From positions 8,940,501-9,004,500 of the forward strand of contig BSBM01000865.1 of NCBI GenBank assembly GCA_027924585.1: a DNA stretch of 64,000 bases, given 5' to 3'. Below, in pieces: positions 45,186-56,881 of the stretch; positions within the stretch are counted from its first letter, which is position 1; each line of letters starts with the position of its first letter. Origin of the DNA: Larix kaempferi. Taxonomy: Eukaryota; Streptophyta; Pinopsida; Pinales; Pinaceae. Below the pieces are notes generated by a model, which saw nothing but the letters and a program-made list of their open reading frames with translations, was not told where the DNA came from and did no database searches. Both the position numbers and the translations under genes were made by a program.

Positions 45186-45910
45186 TGTTGACGTAGAGTC
45201 TATCGACAGGGGTTCACTTCACACTATCACCAACAAACTACCAACCGAAACACCCTTACACACTGGCTCGGAAAGGTGTAACCCTTTCCAGCAACACTTG
45301 CGGAGCAAGTGCAGTCTCACCCGAGATGGATAAGGGGGCTAGAGGAACCAAGTTTCCGCAGTGGAGTTGAGGATATGCTTTCAACACACATTACCCTTGT
45401 AGCAACTAGAGATTACAACATCCGCAGCATATTATCAATTCATCATTCGCACATTAAGTTATTCGCAGATTTTAACAGATAACAAACATTCGGAACAACA
45501 TATTCAATTTACTTATTCATATCAACAGTACTCTTTAAACCCATAGCATGTTCGCATCAAAGATACTCTAAAACATTCACATTCATCATCGCATAAAAAT
45601 AGAGGCAGATATTGCACCATAATCGAACATCTTCATTCATTCATTAAACCCTGCGGCATGAACCTTGCAGAAACAGTCAATACACCATGTCGCGGATACA
45701 AAACAGACCAAAAGATAGGATCAATCATCAAAAAATGGATGCGTTTAGGCTTACAATCCTACTCTATTTATATGCTTTTATTCGGTTACAAAACGGTCCA
45801 CATGACCAATTCTAACTAATTTAACTATTCTTGCGCTTCCTTCTTTCGAGGATTGACCCTTTCGCACCTATCGGCTTCCACACTTCCTATGGACTTATCC
45901 CGTGCCAACA
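45186..45910 (-). repeat. 3' LTR of gypsy G
   Basis: 725 bp. Read on the minus strand it begins TGTTGGCACGGGATAAG and ends GTCAACA. It matches 59542-60286, including a shared TTTCCGCAGTGGAGTTGAGG string. It is preceded on the minus strand by the polypurine tract GTTTGTGTTGGGGGCC (45926-45911). Confidence 0.9.
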
Positions 45911-45926
45911 GGCCCCCAACACAAAC

Positions 45927-46851
45927 TTGTGGCTCATCCCCAAGCCACCTCAGTTGGAAACTATTGGTTTTTACTCATCCTTCGTTGTGCCCTGCTTCTG
46001 AAACTATTCTTGTCATCTGGAGCTCGTTGTTGTGTACTTCTCAACTTCACCCATCGATCTCTGGTTCGCTGTCATGTTTTTATTGAACTCATCCTCCAAT
46101 CTCTAGAAACCTTGATCATCTACCTCGTTGCAAGCTGCTGACTCACTCCACACTTGTTCTAGACTGGGAAGAAATTTATCGACGTCGCCAAGGTGGGAAA
46201 TAGGATGACTGCTCTAACACATCTATTTTGCACCCTGGATTGCCTCCTACTGGGGCCAGGGGGCCATCGCCCCTGGCATTCTGATGGTCACAGGGACCGT
46301 GACTATTCTAACTACCACCACGCACTTAGACATCTCGGTTGAGACCTCGTCTCTATTCCCCTCGAGTATCCTCGTTGCTACCTTCTGTGGTTGTTCATGC
46401 ACACTCGTCGTTCTAGCACTCAACGCCCCTGGGGTGCTTTCTCACGAAATGAAATGGATCATTTCCATAGATTCCTTGGAATTCTTGACTTAACTCTCTT
46501 CCTGACCAACTTGCAGCATGGGTTCCTCTCAAGTGATAGGTATTCCTTGCTCCGCTAGCCTCCTGCGCCTACTTTTATGCTTGTTCGTTGTGTCCTTGAT
46601 GCCTAACTCTGTAATCATTGACAAATCTTTTCTCATTATCTTCTAATCCCGTCATCATAGATTTTCATCATCTTTTGGTGAGGCTGATCCGTAGTGCTCA
46701 TGGTCGGACTTGACTCCCCACGTGTCAATTGTGGGAAGCATCGACCGCAGCCCGGCTAGCCATGCTTTCGTTTCCGCATTCCAATCGTACGAAGCATCTA
46801 GCATGCTTCCACTATCTGTCATTATCCTATTTTTTTTTGCACCTCTGGTGC
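45927..46851 (-). other. Gypsy G region between integrase and polypurine tract
   Basis: No protein domain recognised on either strand. Plus-strand open frames here are short and without similarity to anything I recognise. This is probably the degenerate 3' untranslated part of G. Confidence 0.5.
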
Positions 46852-48132
46852 TCAGCCGCTCTGAGTTGAATCATGGCGATAGGGATTCAGCCTATTCCCA
46901 TTAACTAATTTATGTAACAATACTCCATCCAAAATTTGTAACTGCACCGCACCTCCATCGGTGACAAAAGTTATGATGTATGGTCCTAACCAGTGCATTT
47001 GCAGCTTACCTGGGTGTTTCGCGAACTTACTGTCATACAACAAAACTATATCCCCGTTCTGAAAGTGCTTCGATTTGACATGGCGGTCGTGCCACGCCTT
47101 CTATCGATCTTTTTCCACTTTCTGATGGAACCCTGCAATGAATCGATCTTCGTCGAGCTGTATTAGTTGTGCTGAGGGTTCCTCCATTGTGCCATCATCG
47201 CTCATCCCTGTCGCTGCTGCGATGCGCAAGCTTGGTACAATGTATTCCATTGGCATAACTACTTCCTAGTTGCAAATGAGTGTAAATGGAGTCTAGTCGG
47301 TTAGTCGCTTGCATGTGGTGCGATATGCCCGAAGGACCATTGGAATTTTTAAGTCCCAATCGTCACGGATTGTATTGCACACCTTGGTGAGTGCATGCTC
47401 CAATACCTTATTAAACGCCTCAACTGTCCCATTTTCCTAAGGGTGGTAAGGCGTACTCTTCTTGTGCAGGATCTGAAATTCTTTCGTCATTGCTGCAATC
47501 CTTTGGTTAACAAAGTGCGTCCCTTGGTCACTCAACAACACTTTTGGGCACCCAAACCTGGTGACCACATTGTCGAATAGGAACCGTGTTGGAGTTGCAA
47601 CGGAACAATCTCTTACTGGTGCATCTTCCGCCCAACACGTCAGGTAGTCTGTCGCAGTAATGATGTAGCATGACCCTGTTCTCTTCCCAAGTGGGTTGAT
47701 GGGTCCCACGAAATCAATGGCCTATTTGTCAAAGGCCTAGAGCATCACTTGTGGTACTAGTGGCATTTCGTCCCATCGTGAGGGCTTCCCGGTTCGTTGA
47801 CATACATCGCAGCTCTTGGCATAGTCCGCAGCATCTCCATGGAAGGTTGGACACCACAACCCTGGTCGAATTCTCTTCCTAGTAGTTGCTCGTCCGCCAT
47901 AATGTCCCCCACCAATCCCATCACGAGCTTTCGACAGAATCCTCTCATGTTCATGCGGAAGGACATACCATCCCAGAATCTCATCTGGGCCCATTTTGTA
48001 CAATTCCCCTACAATTAACTGGAATTCTGCAGCTCGGACAACTAGCTGCTTCTTTGGATTGGTAGTAAACTCAGACGGCACCTTCCCTATTGTTAAAAAT
48101 TTAATGATTTGCTCATAATGGTTATCAACCAT
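46852..48132 (-). pseudogene. Gypsy G integrase
   Basis: Zinc-binding region with HEHER, GGGHYGG and CDVCQ (48030-47800); core with the first Asp before [25 protein letters not shown] (second Asp) and ENGTVEAFN (Glu), so D, D and E are kept. The C-terminal part ends with GPYIITF and VNGNRLNPYRH with no chromodomain. The frame is constant; in-frame stops include TAG after STPYHP (about 47436) and others between 47430 and 47045. Confidence 0.87.
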
Positions 48133-48147
48133 GCCAACCTTGAATAA

Positions 48148-49566
48148 CTAAGCATATGGTAATCCTTCGTCGAAGCTCCTAGGTTCTACCCCTGACTCTA
48201 TCCGTAAAAGGTGATTAGGTCCCACATTTAATCTTCTCGGCTTTACAATGATATTGAAATCAAACTCTTGAAATAGTAACAACCACCGACAAATTCCCCC
48301 CCCCAACACAGGCTTGTTCACCAAGTATTTCAACGCGGAATGATCTATGAACATCTTGAAGTGGCCCCCTAAGAGGTAATGCTGGAATTTCTGCAAAGCA
48401 TAGACCATCGCCAACCCTTCCCGCTTGGTGGTCGTATAGTTCTTCTCCACAGTAGACAGCTTCCTACTTGTGAAGGCTATCGGGTGGTCGATGTCGCCTG
48501 TTCTTAGTTGGGACAAAATGACACCTAGTGCAACTGACGACGCATCCACATGTACGTGGAATTCCTTTCTCCAATTCGGAAATGCAAGGATGGGTGTTGC
48601 AACCATCTTTGCTTTCAATATGTCCAAGCTTTTCTGACATTCCTCATTCCATTCAAACTTAGCATCCTTCTTTAATAACTTCTCCATGGGTTCCGTAATG
48701 GTTGCATATCCTCTAATGAATTTCCTGTAGTAGCCCGTGTGTCCCAACGTCGCTCGCAGTTGTTTAACTGTCATCGGTGGTGGGAGGTTGAAGATGATGG
48801 AAATCTTTGCCAGATATACCAACATTCCTTCTCTGCAGACAATGTGTCCTAACAAGATTCCGAATGGAGCACAAAAGATACACTTCTTGAGGTTCAGGGG
48901 GATTTGGTGTTGTCGACACTGCTCCAGCCTTAGTCTTATTAAGTTAGCAACATGATCCTTGACTAATCCATATACTATCCAGTCATCCATATAGACGGAA
49001 AGAAACTTATGAATATAGTCTTTGAATGCCACAACCACTAATCTAGAGAAAATCGCTGGCGCATTCTTCAATCCAAACAGCATCACCTTGTACTGAAAGC
49101 ATCCCCACTCCGTGACAAATGTAGTCTAATGTCGATCTTCTTTTGCAATCTTGATCTGGTGGTAGCCACAAAATCTGTCCATAAATGAATATATCTCTTG
49201 ACCTCCTACTCCTTCGAGCACCTCATCCCTGAATGGGGTCAGGAACGGATCATGTAGGCAAGCATCATTCAACTTCCTCAAGTCGACGCATATTCGTACT
49301 TTGCCAATTTTCTTATCCTGGACGACCATTGGGCTGATCACTTCTGATTCTTCCATAGGTTCTATAATGTCAACCTTGAGCATTCTTTCAATTTCAGCTT
49401 TCACACGTTCCTTGTATCGTGGGTTCAATCGATACGGTTGCTGCTTTACTGTATTCGCATTGGGTTTCAGGGGGATCTTCATTTCCCCTAAGTCTCTGGA
49501 AATGCTCGTCATCTCTGAGAATTTCGTTGGAAACATATCATGAAACTCATGCAGCAAGTCAGTCAT
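48148..49566 (-). pseudogene. Gypsy G reverse transcriptase-RNase H
   Basis: RT begins after a Pro-rich linker with PYRLNPRYKERVKAEIERML. It shows VRICVDLRKLND, FMDRFCGYHQIKI and the catalytic VYMDDW (about 48990-48973), then the connection LRATLGHTGYYRKFI. RNase H follows with FHVHVDASSVALG (catalytic Asp kept), TTTKREGLAMVYAL and FIDHSALKYLV. A single TAG at 49126-49128 breaks RT; the frame is unchanged on both sides. Unlike T, the primary RNase H still has its first Asp, and no second RNase H is present. Confidence 0.92.
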
Positions 49567-49587
49567 CTTCTCAATGTTCGACTCGTC

Positions 49588-50328
49588 CTAGTAGTTTCCA
49601 ATGCTTGCGAACTTTGTGTTCTCCTTCGATCCAATGTTCACCTTCTTGATCTTCAATGGTTGTTGGAATTTGTCTGACGGTATTTCTGGTGCCTCAACAC
49701 TGCGACTACCCTTTGATTCTGGCACATATATAGCCCTGGGATCATCCTCATCATCGAGCTCTCCAGTGACGTTGTAACACTCCATCAACATTTCTAGTGT
49801 CGTATTCCATTGAAGTGCCATTGGTTGTCCTGCCTCAAATATCTTTCCGTGGATCACCTGTAGTGCAGTGTGGATGAAGGGGTTGTCGTTTGAGAAAGAA
49901 AATGATTGGCTGAAGCCAATGGTAAGCTGTTTCAAAGAGGTCATCCTGTGTCGCAGTTCTGCTGCGACATACCAACTCCACGGTACTTCATCCAACGTGT
50001 GTATGAATGCGTGTACCCACTCCTGCTTTCCTCCCAATCCCCATCGGTGTTGACAAGCATTCAGATGCTCCTTCAGGTCGCCTCATCCATCATATCTCAT
50101 TTGGTCGTACCCCACAGCTTCGTCAAACCGAACCTCCATGAGGCGTCGACATAGTGGCCAAGTTGTGATGTTTGACTTGTACGCCGACCACCATTGCGCA
50201 GGAGTAGCCTTCAAGGCTTCCTTCAGGGCCATTAGACATTGTGGTTCTTCCTCTCTTTCCTCAAATTCTATGAGAAAATTTCCCAAGTTGGGAAATCCCT
50301 CATATGTAGGTAACATGTATTCCTCCAT
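49588..50328 (-). pseudogene. Gypsy G second gag-like segment and linker
   Basis: Between protease and RT, in the same frame. It runs MEEYMLPTYEGFPNL, FEEREEEPQCLMALKEAL, ATPAQWWSAYK and WPLCRRLMEVRF, then a stop (about 50083), then KQEWVHAFIHTLDEVP, WYVAAELRH and LQVIHGKIFE. It then becomes an acidic linker with KIKKVNIGS before RT. The Trp/Arg-rich helical pattern with a LxxRF core resembles retrotransposon gag capsid sequences, although a normal gag with zinc knuckles is already present upstream (58589-56887). It is unusual to find such a segment between protease and RT. Confidence 0.6.
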
Positions 50329-50337
50329 GGCTACCCT

Positions 50338-51024
50338 TCACAGTGACTGTGTTACCCATGCGCATCTTCTAAAGGATACTTCATGTAACCAGTTCTGCCA
50401 ATTCTCGAGGGCCTCGTCTGAATCTGATGATGCCGAGTTGGTGTTGCGCAATCCTAATTCTCCATCCACTGTGGGATTAACATAATCCTCAAAGATGTTG
50501 TACAAACTGTCCCACCCTTCCGCAAACTCAGCTCTAGCTGGTTCCACATAGTGCAGCCCTTCCGCAGGATCCAGTTGTGCGATGACTCTCATCTCGCGAT
50601 TCTCAAATGACATCATCCTCTTCTTAAAATTGATAATCGCTTGGTTTTCCATGGCCCAGTCTATCCCCAGTAGTACCGGATAGGGATTGGTGTCATCCAC
50701 GATTTCAATGACATCGAAATCAGCATACGTCCTGAGCCCCTCAATTTCAACTGGAAGGTGACATACCCAACCAAGCGGAGTGACCTTACTCTGACTTTCC
50801 AGTCGCAGCTGTACTGGAGACCAGGTCATCTGCGGCTTCCCCATTGTCTCCCACATTGGCTTGGTCAGAATATTCACATCTAAACCCAAATCCAGAATGA
50901 TGGAGTCGACATCAAATGCTCCAATTTGTGCCGACATCCACATCTCTCTCCTTGTCTTCTTCTTATGTATGTGATTGACTTTCTGTTCCTGACGTGCACC
51001 TTCCCGTCGATGCAATAGACCAGC
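50338..51024 (-). pseudogene. Gypsy G aspartic protease
   Basis: Retropepsin-like: SIILDLGLDVNILTKPMWE keeps the catalytic Asp but has Leu where Ser/Thr is usual. It is followed by an LRLESQSKVTPLG strand, YADFDVIEI and YPVLLGIDWAMENQAIINF, the second half of a retropepsin fold. An acidic tail with EGWDSLYNIFEDY follows. The frame joins gag across the F insertion at the CCAGC duplication and continues into the gag-like segment after a TGA near 50338. Confidence 0.8.
51020..51024 (+). repeat. Target-site duplication CCAGC, left of F
   Basis: CCAGC immediately before the LTR start; repeated at 56882-56886 after the CCAACA end of the other LTR. Confidence 0.9.
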
Positions 51025-52535
51025 TATTGGATGGGATCCAAGTTGGGATTTTGCACAAGTACTGAAAAGTGTGCATTGCATGCGGCGACAAGCTATAGGC
51101 AGTTTTTGAGAAATTGCGCATGTCATGCGACGGCAATTGCCAAGGCATGGTTGCGTAGTAGATTGTTGCGCAGATCAGCGCATGAGCTATTTTTGGTACG
51201 CAATACAGGTAAAGGTCAGACGAGGACATGACCTATTTTGGGTAAGGAACAGGTGGAAGGCAAAGGAAAGCGACTTGTTTGAGCGAGTGGTGGAAAGCAG
51301 GTGAGAAGCTAGGCCACTACGTTGATGGCAACAAGTAGGCGGAAGGAGTGGAAAGGTACAGGCCATGATGCAGTTACAACCATTTGGTGACTAGGGTTGT
51401 CAGACGAGCATGTGAGCCACAAGTGGCCTAGCTGGAGCAGGCGGAGCAGGCTGTCGACGGGGACAGCTAGGGTGGCAGTTAGCCACGCCAGTTTTGGAAA
51501 CCTTAGGGTTTCGGCCTACTAATTGTAAAGACATGACCCATGGGCATGATCTATAAATAAGGGCATTTTGTATGGGAAAGGTTTAATCTCTCATAGAGCT
51601 AGTCATTGTTGAGCATTGTTAGCATCTTTTAAGTTCTGAAGCTATTGTAGAGGCTCTGGAGGTAACTGCGCAGACTAAGAACGGCTATACCCTTCCCAAA
51701 AAGATCAATATTAACAACCGTTCTTGTGGACGTAGCCTCCATCCGGGGGGTGAACCACATTAAATTTTGTGTTATGTGATTGTTTGTGTTTGCAACTGTT
51801 CTTTTACTTAGCATGGATGTTTAAATACCGCAGTTATCTCTTATGTGATTGCTTTTATATGTATTCGCCGCAAAATGATGGGAATAATATGTTAAGTAAT
51901 ACATGTGTGGATAAATGTTGTGTATTCGGCACTTCTAAGCACTTGAATGTATGAATCTGTTGGATAGTCGCATAGTTGAACACTGAATTGAATCGCAGTG
52001 TTGGAGCGCGCAGTCTTGTATGTTTTATTCATTTGCATGCACCATAACATTAATAAGCTAAGTGTCATGAATGGATAAAGATAGTCAAGTCTTTGAATGA
52101 AGTCGAACAAGTCTTGAGTAGATGCGTAGTCTAGTTGACGCGCTGAACCATTGAGAGTTGTTGCGAAGTAAGCTGTTAGTAGCTTATCGACGTGACACAA
52201 GAAGTATCCCATACCACGCAGTCCTTGGATGTGCTAGTTGCGCAAGCACCTCTGCTTGCCGAAGTATCCGACGCGAAGTGGAGACTCCATACAGTTGTCG
52301 ATCCGCAACAACCCGCATAGTGTTGCGCTGCTCATCAGTCACTTATACTCTCGCATCACCAGGTTGTGGAAACTTGATTCTGCAACCACCCCCTCAGCTT
52401 TGCCTCGGGTGTGACCTTAGGCTGCACGCAGTCTCTTGCCGAAAGGACCGGTGAATAGGGGTTTTGTTGGTTCCTTGAACCGCGAAGTACCTGGGTCTAC
52501 ACTAGAAACATCTAAGTCAACTATATACGCCAACA
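51025..52535 (+). repeat. 5' LTR of element F
   Basis: 1511 bp from TATTGGATGGG (the G of the expected TG is mutated to A) to TATATACGCCAACA. A TATA box (CTATAAATAAGG) lies at about 51549. It aligns throughout with 55328-56881. Confidence 0.92.
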
Positions 52536-52552
52536 AAGGGATTCCAGCAACA

Positions 52553-54586
52553 ATGATGGCGACAAAGGAAAGTGCATCCTGGAGTTCAGCAAGGAAGGCT
52601 GCAGGAAGTAGTAAGGGAAAAGAGCAAACTTCAGAGTAGGGGGAGTCCGAAGTACCATTGCAGTAGTCGGCTTCAGCTCAGAACCTACCTATTTATCCAG
52701 TGCCTGACTACATCCCTCCATGGAAGCTTGATGCTCCACCAGTCCACATAGAAAAGAATTTTAAGTACGAAATCCCGATGCCTACTATTTCTACAAGGTC
52801 GAAGATTGAGGAAAATCTGCTCAGCGGCATACCAGGATGCAAGCTAGATGACCTGGACTTACTTGAAAACACGTTGGTAACACCGAAGACTTACCCGGGC
52901 TGATGCGCAGGAAGGATTATGGTATCCATGGTTTTATCGCCTGGATGAGGACACAATCGAGGCAATGATGGAGCGTTGGGATGACAGCTGGAAAGTTCCC
53001 TCCTCGCGAGACAATGCATCTGATTACGAACAGAACATCCCACCCGTCTCAATGACCAAGATCGACATAAAAAGTTCAGATGAAGAAGATACTAAAGGAG
53101 ATAGTGAAGATGCGGCAACAGGCAAGGAAAAGAAGAAGGGAGGGTTACCTGAAGGTACTCCCATTGTTGAAGAAAAGAACCCTACTCAAGATGAGGCCGA
53201 GGAGTCGGCAGAGCACAAAATAAAGGCTATTGAAGGCCATTCAAACTCAAGAAGCCCATGCAAGAAGCGAAAGGATGAGAAGCCATATTTCGGCCTGCAG
53301 CTCCACCCGGATGACTACAAGACAATCGCAACAAAAGTCCATGAAGTGTGGGAAGAAACCCACGCGGAAAAAGAAGTGAAGCAAGAACAACTCCAATTGA
53401 CCATAATCCAAGCTATGGAGGAGGTCAAGGCAATGGTAGCGCAGATGGGATTGGGGCAGCCATGTTCAGATTCTGATGGAAATTCAAGGGGGCAAGCACA
53501 CAAAGAAGAGCACCTGTTGCTGTAAGTAAGTATCCACGTGTCCTAAACCTCGAACTGGGCTACCTCATTTATCCGAATGAAGTGGTCAAGGAGGCAGTAA
53601 AGACTGTGCGCCTTGACCTGAATATTGGGGCCTTGCCCCTAGAGGACCTAAATGACTTGCACATAAGGGTTGCAGAAGAGATTCATGAGAGAGGCCTTGC
53701 CTCCTGTGATCGGTGCGCAAAGTTAAATGAAGATATCAATCAGCAAAAGCAGGAATTAGCTCGCAATCTGCAAGAGCTAAGTGAGGCTAGGGAAAAAGAC
53801 CGCAAACTTAAAGAAACAATTTCAGTGGTCTGCGCAAGCATTGAGGAATGCGCTGAAGAAGAGGATGTAGAGGATACCATAAAGAAAATCAGGGCCAAGG
53901 TAGAAGCCCTCACATCATCAATGGCACAGATGGAGACTTCCTACAGAGGGAAGATTCCAGAGCTGGAGGCAAGGCACCCAATTATCCCGTTAGATCAGTG
54001 CCCCACTCCAGCTGAGGAAGTAACAGCAACCTTGGAGAACATTTATTCACAGGTGATGAAGTGCCAGGATTTACTTGAAGGAGTGAATACAATTGTGTTG
54101 GGGTTGAACGAAGATCTTGCGCTGCAAAAGATCAAGGAGGATCTACAGAGGACACAACAACAGGTAGAAACTGCAAATGCAGAATTAAAGACTGCGCCAG
54201 CTAGGGATAAAATACAAAGGTATAATGAAATCAAAGACCTATAGAAAGAATTGGCCGCGCTAAGGGAGAAAGAGGCTTCTGCATCTGACAGGTTGCAGCC
54301 CATTGAGCAGGAAGGCCTTGAACTGATACAACAATTCGATGAGAAGTTCGTAGAACTTCAAACAGCAGAAGGCACCATGAAAGAGCAGGTGGCCAAAGAA
54401 ATGGTCTTGCAGGCCACTCTAGAGACGTTGCGAGAATTCGAGAAGAAGGCCAAGGATAGGGTCGCAGAGTTAGCAATTACTTTTTTAACATCCAAAAAGT
54501 GCTCACCATCTCATCTCCCTCATTACATAACTCATTTGTCTATATTTCCTACCTTATTTGCCTCCAAAACCTCAAAAAACCATTAA
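52553..54586 (+). pseudogene. Element F acidic coiled-coil protein, unrecognised
   Basis: One ancestral ORF, now in pieces. 52553-52903 starts MMATKESASWSSARKAA and includes VPDYIPPWKLDAPP and IPGCKLDDLDLL, with two TAG stops. A frameshift near 52900 leads to LWYPWFYRLDEDTIEAMMER and a Lys/Glu/Asp-rich stretch with CKKRKDEKPYFGLQLHPDD, ending 53525. A second frameshift leads through YPRVLNLELGYLIYPNEVV to 54244 (TAG) and on to about 54475. The second half is rich in Glu, Lys, Leu and Gln heptads (ELARNLQELSEAREKDRKL, LQRTQQQVETANAELKTA, ETLREFEKKAKDRVAEL) and should form a long coiled coil. I find no zinc knuckle and no gag core, and no function is assigned. It could be a divergent structural protein or a captured host sequence. 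Confidence 0.7.
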
Positions 54587-55327
54587 AAAGCCACCAAAAG
54601 GCCAAAAAACCCCTTTTTCCCACAAAAATTATTTAAATTTCCTCAAAAGATAGCAAAAACCCTCTAAAAGGGCCCTAAATTCCCAAAAATCAAATAAAAG
54701 GGAATAAAAAATATAAAAAAGAGGAAAAAGAGGGAAAAAGGAAGCAAAAACCCTAAACAATTGACCTAAACCTTATGGTGCCAAAAACCATGGGTCAATA
54801 CTCCACCACTACAAACCTATAAATAGGTGATGGAGGATCCCCATTTCACATCCGCAATCTATCATATCCTCACTATTCCAAAATCACTCTTGAAACCCTA
54901 GCTTACCATTTGAGTGTCGCTTTTGGCCCATTATCCAAACACCTTGGAGAAGGAGAAGGAACCCATTGGAGCACGGAAGCATCCCTCCTGGACTACTCTA
55001 AGAGCTCCACCAACCTCAACATTTGAGGTAAATGCAATCTTGATCATATCATAATACAAAAGAAAAAATTTATTACCTTGTCATTGTCTTTTTATTTCCT
55101 GTTGATGCACATGTTAGCTTAGATTTTGTACTGTTTTACTGTTTTACTGAACTACTACTAAGGAGGCCCTTCTCCTTAGTAGGTGATCATTTGCATGAGC
55201 TAGGGTGAAAACCCTAGCTACATACTCTGCAAAATTTTACTTCGAATATAGGCACACCAGAGGGCGCAACACCCTCATCCGGAACTGAAAGTGGCTTGGG
55301 ACGAGCCACAGGTGAGTGTTAGGGGCC
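54480..55327 (+). other. Element F noncoding segment with internal TATA and polypurine tract
   Basis: Very A-rich to 54760, then a promoter-like part with CCTATAAATAGG at about 54819 and a CT-rich stretch, then ATTTGAG|GTAAATGCAATC, a plausible splice donor, at about 55025. The segment ends GGTGAGTGTTAGGGGCC, the polypurine tract of the 3' LTR. The internal TATA plus leader-like sequence resembles part of a different LTR or a host promoter. I see no coding sequence. Confidence 0.5.
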
Positions 55328-56881
55328 TGTTGGATGGGGTCCAAGTTGGCATTTTGCACAAGTACTGAAAAGTGCACATTGCGCGCGGTGAAAAGCTACA
55401 TCCAGTTTTTGAGAAATTGCACATGTCGCGTGACGGCAATGGCCAAGGCATGGTTGTGCAGTAGATTGGTGCGCAGATCAGCGCATGAGATATTTTTTGT
55501 ACACAATACAGGTAAAGCTCAGACGAGGACATGACCTATTTTGGGTAAGGAATAGGTGGAAGGTAGAGGAAAGCGACCTGTTCGAGTGAGTGGCGGCAAG
55601 CAATTGAGAAGCTAGGCCACTACGCCAATGGCGATAGGAAGGCAGAAGGAGTGGAAAGGGACAGGCCATGATGCAGTTACAAACGTTTGGTGACTGGGGT
55701 TGTCAAACGAGTGTGTGAGCCATGAGTTTCCCAGCTAGAGCAGGCAGAGCAAGCTGTCGACGGCGACAGCTAGGGTGGAAGTTAGCCACGCCAGTTTCGA
55801 AAACCTTAGGGTTTCATCCTACTGATTGTAAACACATGACCCATGGGCATGATCTATAAATAAGGGCATTTTGTATGGGAAAGGGTTAATCTCTTGTAGA
55901 GCTAGTCATTGTTGAGCATTGTTAGCATCTTTTAAGTTCTGAAGCTATTGTAAAGGCTCTACAGCTGAGTGCGCAGAGACCTATTTGAGAGAGAAGAGAG
56001 TTTGTAGCTGAGTGCGCAAACTAAGAACGGTTGTACCCTTCCCAAAAATATCAATATTAACAACCGTTCTTGTGGATGTAGCCTCCATCCGGGGGGTGAA
56101 CCACGTTAAATTCTGTGTTATGTGATTGTTTGTGTTTGCAACTATTCTTTTGCTTAGCATGGATGTTTAAATACCGCAGTTGTCTGTTATGTGATTTCCT
56201 TTATATGTATTCATCGCAGAATGATGGGAATAATATGTTAAGTAATACATGTGTGGATAAATGTTATGTATTCAGCACTTCTGAGCACTTGAATGTATGA
56301 ATCTGTTGGATAGTCGCATAGTTGAACACTGAATTGAAGCGCAGCATTGGAGCGTGCAGTCTTGTATGTTTTATTCATTTGCATGCACCATAACATTAAT
56401 AATCTAAGTTTCACGAATGGATAAAGATCGTCAAGTCTTTGAATGAAGTCAAACAAGTCTTGAGTAGATGCGTAGTCTAGTTGACGCGATGAACCATTGA
56501 GAGTTGCTGTGAGGTAAGCTGTTGGTAGCTTATCGACATGATGCAAGAAGTGTCCTATACCGCGCAGTCCTTGGATGCGTTGGTTGCGCAAGCACCTCTG
56601 CTTGCCGAAGTATCCGACGTGAAGTGGAGACTTCACGCAGTTGTCGGTCCGCAACAACCCATATAGTGTTGCGCTGCTCATCAGTCACTTATACTCTCGC
56701 ATCATTGGGTTGTGGAAACTTGATTCTGCAACCACCCCCTCATCTTCACCTCGGGTGAGACCTCAGGCTACGTGCAGTCTGTTGCCGAAAGGGCTGGTGA
56801 ATAGGGGTTTTGTTGGTTCCTTGAACCACGAAGTACCTAGGTCTACACTGGAAACCTCTAACTGAGTTATATACGCCAACA
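55328..56881 (+). repeat. 3' LTR of element F
   Basis: 1554 bp from TGTTGGATGGGG to TATATACGCCAACA. It differs from the 5' LTR by scattered substitutions and by an extra ~45 bp near 55965-56015 that includes a second GCTGAGTGCGCA phrase. TATA box at about 55852. Confidence 0.92.

Larger units (their letters stand above)
51025..56881 (+). mobile_element. Non-autonomous LTR element F nested in gypsy G
   Basis: A 5857-bp element with direct LTRs of 1511 and 1554 bp, TG...CA ends, a polypurine tract and a perfect 5-bp duplication (CCAGC) of gypsy G gag-protease sequence. The internal 2.8 kb contain no protease, RT, RNase H or integrase. They encode instead a broken protein of about 680 codons that is acidic and strongly coiled-coil. 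Its polypurine tract and LTR tip (GTGTTAGGGGCC|TGTTGG) closely match those of gypsy G on the opposite strand (GTGTTGGGGGCC|TGTTGG). F is therefore likely to be a non-autonomous partner moved by G-type enzymes. I do not recognise the family. Confidence 0.88.

Noticed and set aside
45853-46493. Plus-strand ORFs near the gypsy G 3' end
   Set aside because: They overlap the LTR and untranslated tail of a minus-strand element, with no domain.
46852-47043. Chromodomain after gypsy G integrase
   Set aside because: The C-terminus ends shortly after the GPY-like segment and VNGNRLNPYRH. No chromodomain aromatic cage motifs are visible.
51025-56881. Element F as a plant pararetrovirus or autonomous gypsy
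   Set aside because: It has direct LTRs, a polypurine tract and a 5-bp duplication but no RT, protease, movement or coat protein domain.
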